DNA of 39,098 nt from Lentilactobacillus hilgardii DSM 20176 = ATCC 8290 (GTDB taxonomy: Bacteria; Bacillota; Bacilli; Lactobacillales; Lactobacillaceae). The position numbers were made by a program, and so were the translations under genes. Position 1 is the stretch's first letter. Each line of letters opens with the position of its first letter. A model generated the notes under the pieces. It was not told where the DNA came from, ran no database searches, and worked only from the letters and a program-made list of their open reading frames with translations. Shown here piece by piece: positions 36,131 to 39,098 of the stretch. The stretch is from NCBI RefSeq assembly GCF_000159315.1, contig NZ_GG669993.1, positions 249,755 through 288,852 of the forward strand, in the 5' to 3' direction.

Positions 36131-37003
36131 ATGGATAAAAATTTAATGGCCCAAGTGTTAAAGGGCATACTAACCGATGAAAATGATCGCTATTATTTTG
36201 TTCAGATTGAGGGCGAAACTTTTCAATTAGACAAAGCTGAAATTAAGAAACCGTTTAAGATTGGCGCTGAATTTACCGGCTTTACGTATGAGAATGAGCA
36301 ACATAGAATGCAAATTACACGGCAAATCCCTAAGATTAGAAGGGATCATTATGCATTCGGAACGGTTGTAAAGGGGAAATTTGGACTAGGTGTTTTTGTT
36401 AACATTGGATTACCTAATAAAGACGTTGTCGTCTCGGTTGATGATCTTCCAACTGTTAGCAAACTATGGCCCCGCGAAGGTGACAAGCTGCTCATATCGC
36501 TCACAGTTGACAATAAGGCCCGTATCTGGGGACATCTGGCTGATGAAGAGATCTTTGAAACGATTGCAAGGCCGGTGAAAGAACGCCTTCAAAACAAAAA
36601 TATTAAAGCCCGGGCATATCGATTAAAACTGTCAGGAACCAGACTGTTAACGGATGATTATCACTTGGCCTTTCTTCACCCAAGTGAACGATTGGAAGAA
36701 CCAAGACTGGGAGAAGAAGTAGAAGCCAGAGTTATTGGTACCCTGAGGGATGATTCAATTAATATTTCAACTCGTCCAAGAGCCTATCAAGAAATCGGTG
36801 AGGATGCTGAAATGATTCTGGCAGCTCTGGATCATACCGAATCGAAACAACTTGCCTTTAGTGATAAAAGTGCTCCTGAAGATATTAAAGATTATTTTGG
36901 CATCAGTAAAGGCGCTTTCAAACGGGCGCTTGGTCATTTACTAAAGGAAAACTTGATCTCTCAAGAGGATGGCCATATTACATTAAAGAAACAGGAAGAT
37001 TAA
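36131..37003 (+). CDS. cvfB: S1-type RNA-binding protein, CvfB/YitL family
   Basis: 290 aa. Tandem S1-like OB folds: residues about 1-62, 68-130 (FGTVVKGKFGLGVFVNIGL, VVSVDDLP) and 140-215 (EARVIGTLRDDSINIST), followed by a winged-helix C-terminus (EDIKDYFGISKGAFKRALGHLL). This arrangement matches CvfB of Staphylococcus, an RNA-binding protein that affects virulence gene expression; its role in lactobacilli is not known. CGGAGA site before the ATG. First gene of a run with xerD (one-base gap), ribT, scpA and scpB. Confidence 0.92.
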   Translation: MDKNLMAQVLKGILTDENDRYYFVQIEGETFQLDKAEIKKPFKIGAEFTGFTYENEQHRMQITRQIPKIRRDHYAFGTVVKGKFGLGVFVNIGLPNKDVVVSVDDLPTVSKLWPREGDKLLISLTVDNKARIWGHLADEEIFETIARPVKERLQNKNIKARAYRLKLSGTRLLTDDYHLAFLHPSERLEEPRLGEEVEARVIGTLRDDSINISTRPRAYQEIGEDAEMILAALDHTESKQLAFSDKSAPEDIKDYFGISKGAFKRALGHLLKENLISQEDGHITLKKQED

Positions 37004-37004
37004 A

Positions 37005-37892
37005 ATGGACAATCAACTTGCTGATTATTTACACTTTCTTCGAGTTGAACGTGGGCTTTCTGAAAACACAATTAAAGGTTATCAACAAGACCTATCCGAA
37101 GCCATCCATTTTTTTCAAAAAACAACCAAGGATATTTCAAAAGTCGATCAATTTTTGATATTAAATTATTTGGAAAATTTACAGCAAGAAAAAAAATCTC
37201 GAAACACGGTTATCAGAACCGTTTCAAGTTTACGAAACTTTTTTCGCTACTTAGCCCAATTTGGCGTTGTCCCAGATGATCCAATGTTGAAAGTAGATTC
37301 TCCCAAGCAGTCTAAAACGCTGCCGGATGTATTATCGGTTAGCGAAGTCAATAAACTGTTGTCGATGCCGAATGTATCAAAGCCTCTTGGTGTCCGGGAC
37401 CGGGCAATGCTTGAGACACTTTATGCGACCGGGTTGAGAGTCAGCGAACTTGTTAACCTACGGCTGGTTGATCTTCATCTTCCAATGAAACTGATTCAGA
37501 CGGTCGGAAAGGGTGATCGTGAACGGATTATTCCGATTGGTGACGTTGCCATTGATTGGATTACGCAATATTTAAAGACAACACGAATTGATCTTTTAAG
37601 AAAAAGAACCAATACGGATTTTGTCTTTTTAAATGCTCATGGCAGACGTTTAACCCGTCAGGCAATTTGGCAAATGATTAAAAAATATGTTAAATTAGCA
37701 GGAATCAAACGGCATGTTACTCCGCATACGCTCCGACATTCATTTGCCACCCATTTATTGGAAAACGGGGCGGACTTGAGGATTGTTCAAGAATTGTTGG
37801 GTCACGCAGATATTTCTACGACTCAAATATATACCCATATTTCGCACAAACATTTGACCGAAGTTTATCAAAAATTCCATCCTCGAGCTTAG
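37005..37892 (+). CDS. xerD: Site-specific tyrosine recombinase XerD
   Basis: 295 aa. N-terminal SAM-like core-binding domain (FLRVERGLSENTIKGYQQDL) and catalytic domain with Arg145 (ATGLRVSEL), Lys169, HTLRH (His241, Arg244), His267 and Tyr276: all six catalytic positions intact. It resolves chromosome dimers at dif together with XerC. Housekeeping context, with no phage or integron nearby, supports XerD over an integrase. Begins one base after the cvfB stop. Confidence 0.95.
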   Translation: MDNQLADYLHFLRVERGLSENTIKGYQQDLSEAIHFFQKTTKDISKVDQFLILNYLENLQQEKKSRNTVIRTVSSLRNFFRYLAQFGVVPDDPMLKVDSPKQSKTLPDVLSVSEVNKLLSMPNVSKPLGVRDRAMLETLYATGLRVSELVNLRLVDLHLPMKLIQTVGKGDRERIIPIGDVAIDWITQYLKTTRIDLLRKRTNTDFVFLNAHGRRLTRQAIWQMIKKYVKLAGIKRHVTPHTLRHSFATHLLENGADLRIVQELLGHADISTTQIYTHISHKHLTEVYQKFHPRA

Positions 37893-37908
37893 TCAGTGAG
37901 GTGATATA

Positions 37909-38277
37909 ATGTTATATCAATATCGAAAAGATTATCAAAAAATTACGATGGGACTGTTTTCTTTAGTTTCCGATCTGCAAAACATGGATTTGGTTTCTCA
38001 AGAGATGACTTGGTATGCCGATAAAAGCGACCGAATGATCTATTTGTGGAAGGATCGTCACAATAACTGGTCCGGCTTGGTTGGAATCGAAGTCGAAAAT
38101 GATCAGTTGCTGATTCATCGATTAATTTTGGCGCCACCAAGCCGAAACCAAGAGAATTATAGTCGCCTGTTGGATGAGCTTCAGTCCCTATACCCAAAGG
38201 AAAAAATCATCGGCGGTTTTGAAACCAAGGAAATCTGTGCCAAATGGGAGCAATCAAAGGATCATGAACGTATCTGA
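37909..38277 (+). CDS. ribT: RibT-like GNAT-fold protein
   Basis: 122 aa. Begins MLYQYRKDYQKITMGLFSL and contains LIHRLILAPPSR followed by LLDELQSLYP, which fits the GNAT beta4/loop/helix pattern. It occupies the place of ribT, upstream of scpA-scpB, as in Bacillus and many lactobacilli. The substrate is unknown and no riboflavin genes occur in the window, so the name is positional. GTGAGGTGAT site 7 bases before the ATG. Overlaps scpA by 14 bases. Confidence 0.75.
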   Translation: MLYQYRKDYQKITMGLFSLVSDLQNMDLVSQEMTWYADKSDRMIYLWKDRHNNWSGLVGIEVENDQLLIHRLILAPPSRNQENYSRLLDELQSLYPKEKIIGGFETKEICAKWEQSKDHERI

Positions 38278-39016
38278 TAAAGAACCAGAATTACATTTAA
38301 ATGATTTTGATGGGCCATTGGAAGTCCTGCTTCACTTAATCCAAGAGTCCAAAATGGACATTTATGACATTCCAATTGCAGAGATAACCAAGCAGTACAT
38401 GGATTATATTTATGATGCACAGCAGCTCAATTTGGATATAGTTGGTGATTTTTTTGTTATGGCTGCCAAATTGATGGTCATTAAATCAAAGATGTTGTTA
38501 CCAACAGTTGTTGATGAAGCCACTGATGAGGTGGAAGAAGATCCACGTGAAGATCTGGTTAATCAACTGATTAATTACAAACGGTATAAACTAATCGCAG
38601 GTAAACTAAAGGGTTACGAAAATAAACGTCGTCAAAGTTTTACCCGTTCGGAACTGGCCGTTTCAGCTTCGAAAGAAACATTAACGGTGCCTTCACCTTT
38701 TGATAAAGGCGATATTATGGCCAGTTACGTGGACGCTTTAAAACACTTTCGTTATAACCAACCATTGTCAACAACTGTTCATGAGTGGCAATTTACAATT
38801 GAAAGCCAAACAGCGTTAGTTCGCCAGCTATTGGATTGTCGAACTGAACAGATTTCTTTTAATCATGTTATTCAACATTCCACCAAGCCTGAAGAAATTG
38901 TTACCGATTTTTTAGCTATTTTGGAAATGGCTAAGTATAACGAAGTTCGTCTCAAACAGAAAAATCGCCATGAAACAATTGAAATTAGAAAGGGGCCTGC
39001 ATATGGCAGTAAGTAA
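38264..39016 (+). CDS. scpA: Segregation and condensation protein A
   Basis: 250 aa. N-terminal LNDFDGPLEVLLHLIQESKMDIYDIPIAEITKQY block and the C-terminal winged-helix (EEIVTDFLAILEMAKYNEVRL) are typical of the kleisin that bridges SMC heads. It works with Smc and ScpB in chromosome condensation. The ATG at 38264 (AAAGG upstream) overlaps the end of ribT; an open frame extending 30 codons upstream is just ribT read in another frame. Overlaps scpB by 14 bases. Confidence 0.95.
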   Translation: MNVSDKEPELHLNDFDGPLEVLLHLIQESKMDIYDIPIAEITKQYMDYIYDAQQLNLDIVGDFFVMAAKLMVIKSKMLLPTVVDEATDEVEEDPREDLVNQLINYKRYKLIAGKLKGYENKRRQSFTRSELAVSASKETLTVPSPFDKGDIMASYVDALKHFRYNQPLSTTVHEWQFTIESQTALVRQLLDCRTEQISFNHVIQHSTKPEEIVTDFLAILEMAKYNEVRLKQKNRHETIEIRKGPAYGSK

Positions 39017-39098
39017 TTTAGCAAAGATTGAAGCACTTTTATATGCTTCCGGAGATGAGGGCATTAATCTCCGCCAAATTGCTTTACGAACAGGTCTT
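39003..39098 (+). CDS. scpB: Segregation and condensation protein B (3' end outside window)
   Basis: The first 32 codons are visible: MAVSNLAKIEALLYASGDEG followed by INLRQIALRTGL. The IEALLYASGDEGI stretch and winged-helix start match ScpB, which binds ScpA in the SMC complex. AAAGGGG site 8 bases before the ATG, inside scpA. The rest of the gene lies beyond the window. Confidence 0.9.
   Translation, partial: MAVSNLAKIEALLYASGDEGINLRQIALRTGL

Noticed and set aside
37005-37892. XerD gene as a mobile-element integrase
   Set aside because: Length, full catalytic set and housekeeping neighbours fit XerD; there is no attachment-site repeat or phage gene.
38174-38263. 30-codon N-terminal extension of ScpA
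   Set aside because: It overlaps ribT in another frame and ScpA proteins start close to the LNDFDGPL block.
1-39098. Possible undescribed defence, mobile or secretion system
   Set aside because: Nearly every base is explained by recognisable core genes in a conserved Firmicutes order; no cluster of unknown genes, integrase, transposase, direct-repeat array or defence-type protein is present.

Overview
The window is a stretch of chromosome from a low-GC Gram-positive bacterium of the family Lactobacillaceae. The evidence is the gene content and order: a T-box-controlled hisS-aspS operon; the block rpsU-yqeY-phoH-ybeY-dgkA-era-recO-glyQ-glyS-dnaG-rpoD-trmK-nif3-pepT; a Gram-positive short-form DnaE next to a pyruvate kinase with a C-terminal PEP-utiliser domain; a CtsR-type box in front of clpB; and xerD-ribT-scpA-scpB. 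The usual lactobacillar neighbour pfkA is missing between dnaE and pyk. That suggests an obligately heterofermentative (phosphoketolase) lineage such as the Lentilactobacillus, Levilactobacillus or Secundilactobacillus relatives, but the species cannot be fixed from this sequence alone.

Layout. Bases 1-2370 hold the end of a HAD phosphatase facing a two-gene minus-strand operon (SH3b-amidase and fructosamine-kinase-like protein). Bases 2460-5920 hold the T-box leader and the hisS-aspS operon. Bases 6010-10255 hold a YitT membrane protein and a three-gene teichoic-acid cassette (a TagB/TarB-like and a TagF-like glycerophosphotransferase around a TagG-like ABC permease, with no TagH ATPase beside it). 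Bases 10252-12180 hold nfo and, convergent to it, a PpsR-type regulatory kinase/phosphatase. Bases 12264-26514 hold the translation, ribosome-maturation and replication block, with a second, glycine-specific T-box before glyQS. Bases 26517-30163 hold the clpB heat-shock locus and an alpha/beta hydrolase. Bases 30277-35938 hold a small DUF2929 protein, dnaE and pyk. Bases 36131-39098 hold cvfB-xerD-ribT-scpA-scpB, the last cut by the window end.

The genes are mostly housekeeping. Aminoacyl-tRNA supply is sensed by two T-box riboswitches. The rRNA/ribosome group (rpsU, ybeY, era) sits with DNA repair and replication genes (recO, dnaG, dnaE) and the primary sigma factor. The end of the window carries chromosome dimer resolution (xerD) and condensation (scpA, scpB). 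I see no CRISPR array, insertion sequence, prophage, toxin-antitoxin pair, tRNA or rRNA gene.

I found no convincing undescribed system. The observations most worth a second look are regulatory or contextual: the overlapping Asp/His codons in the hisS-aspS T-box specifier region, a promoter-palindrome-terminator arrangement before dnaG-rpoD, a strong hairpin at the predicted 5' end of the clpB mRNA next to a perfect CtsR box, the TagG permease without TagH, and the missing pfkA.
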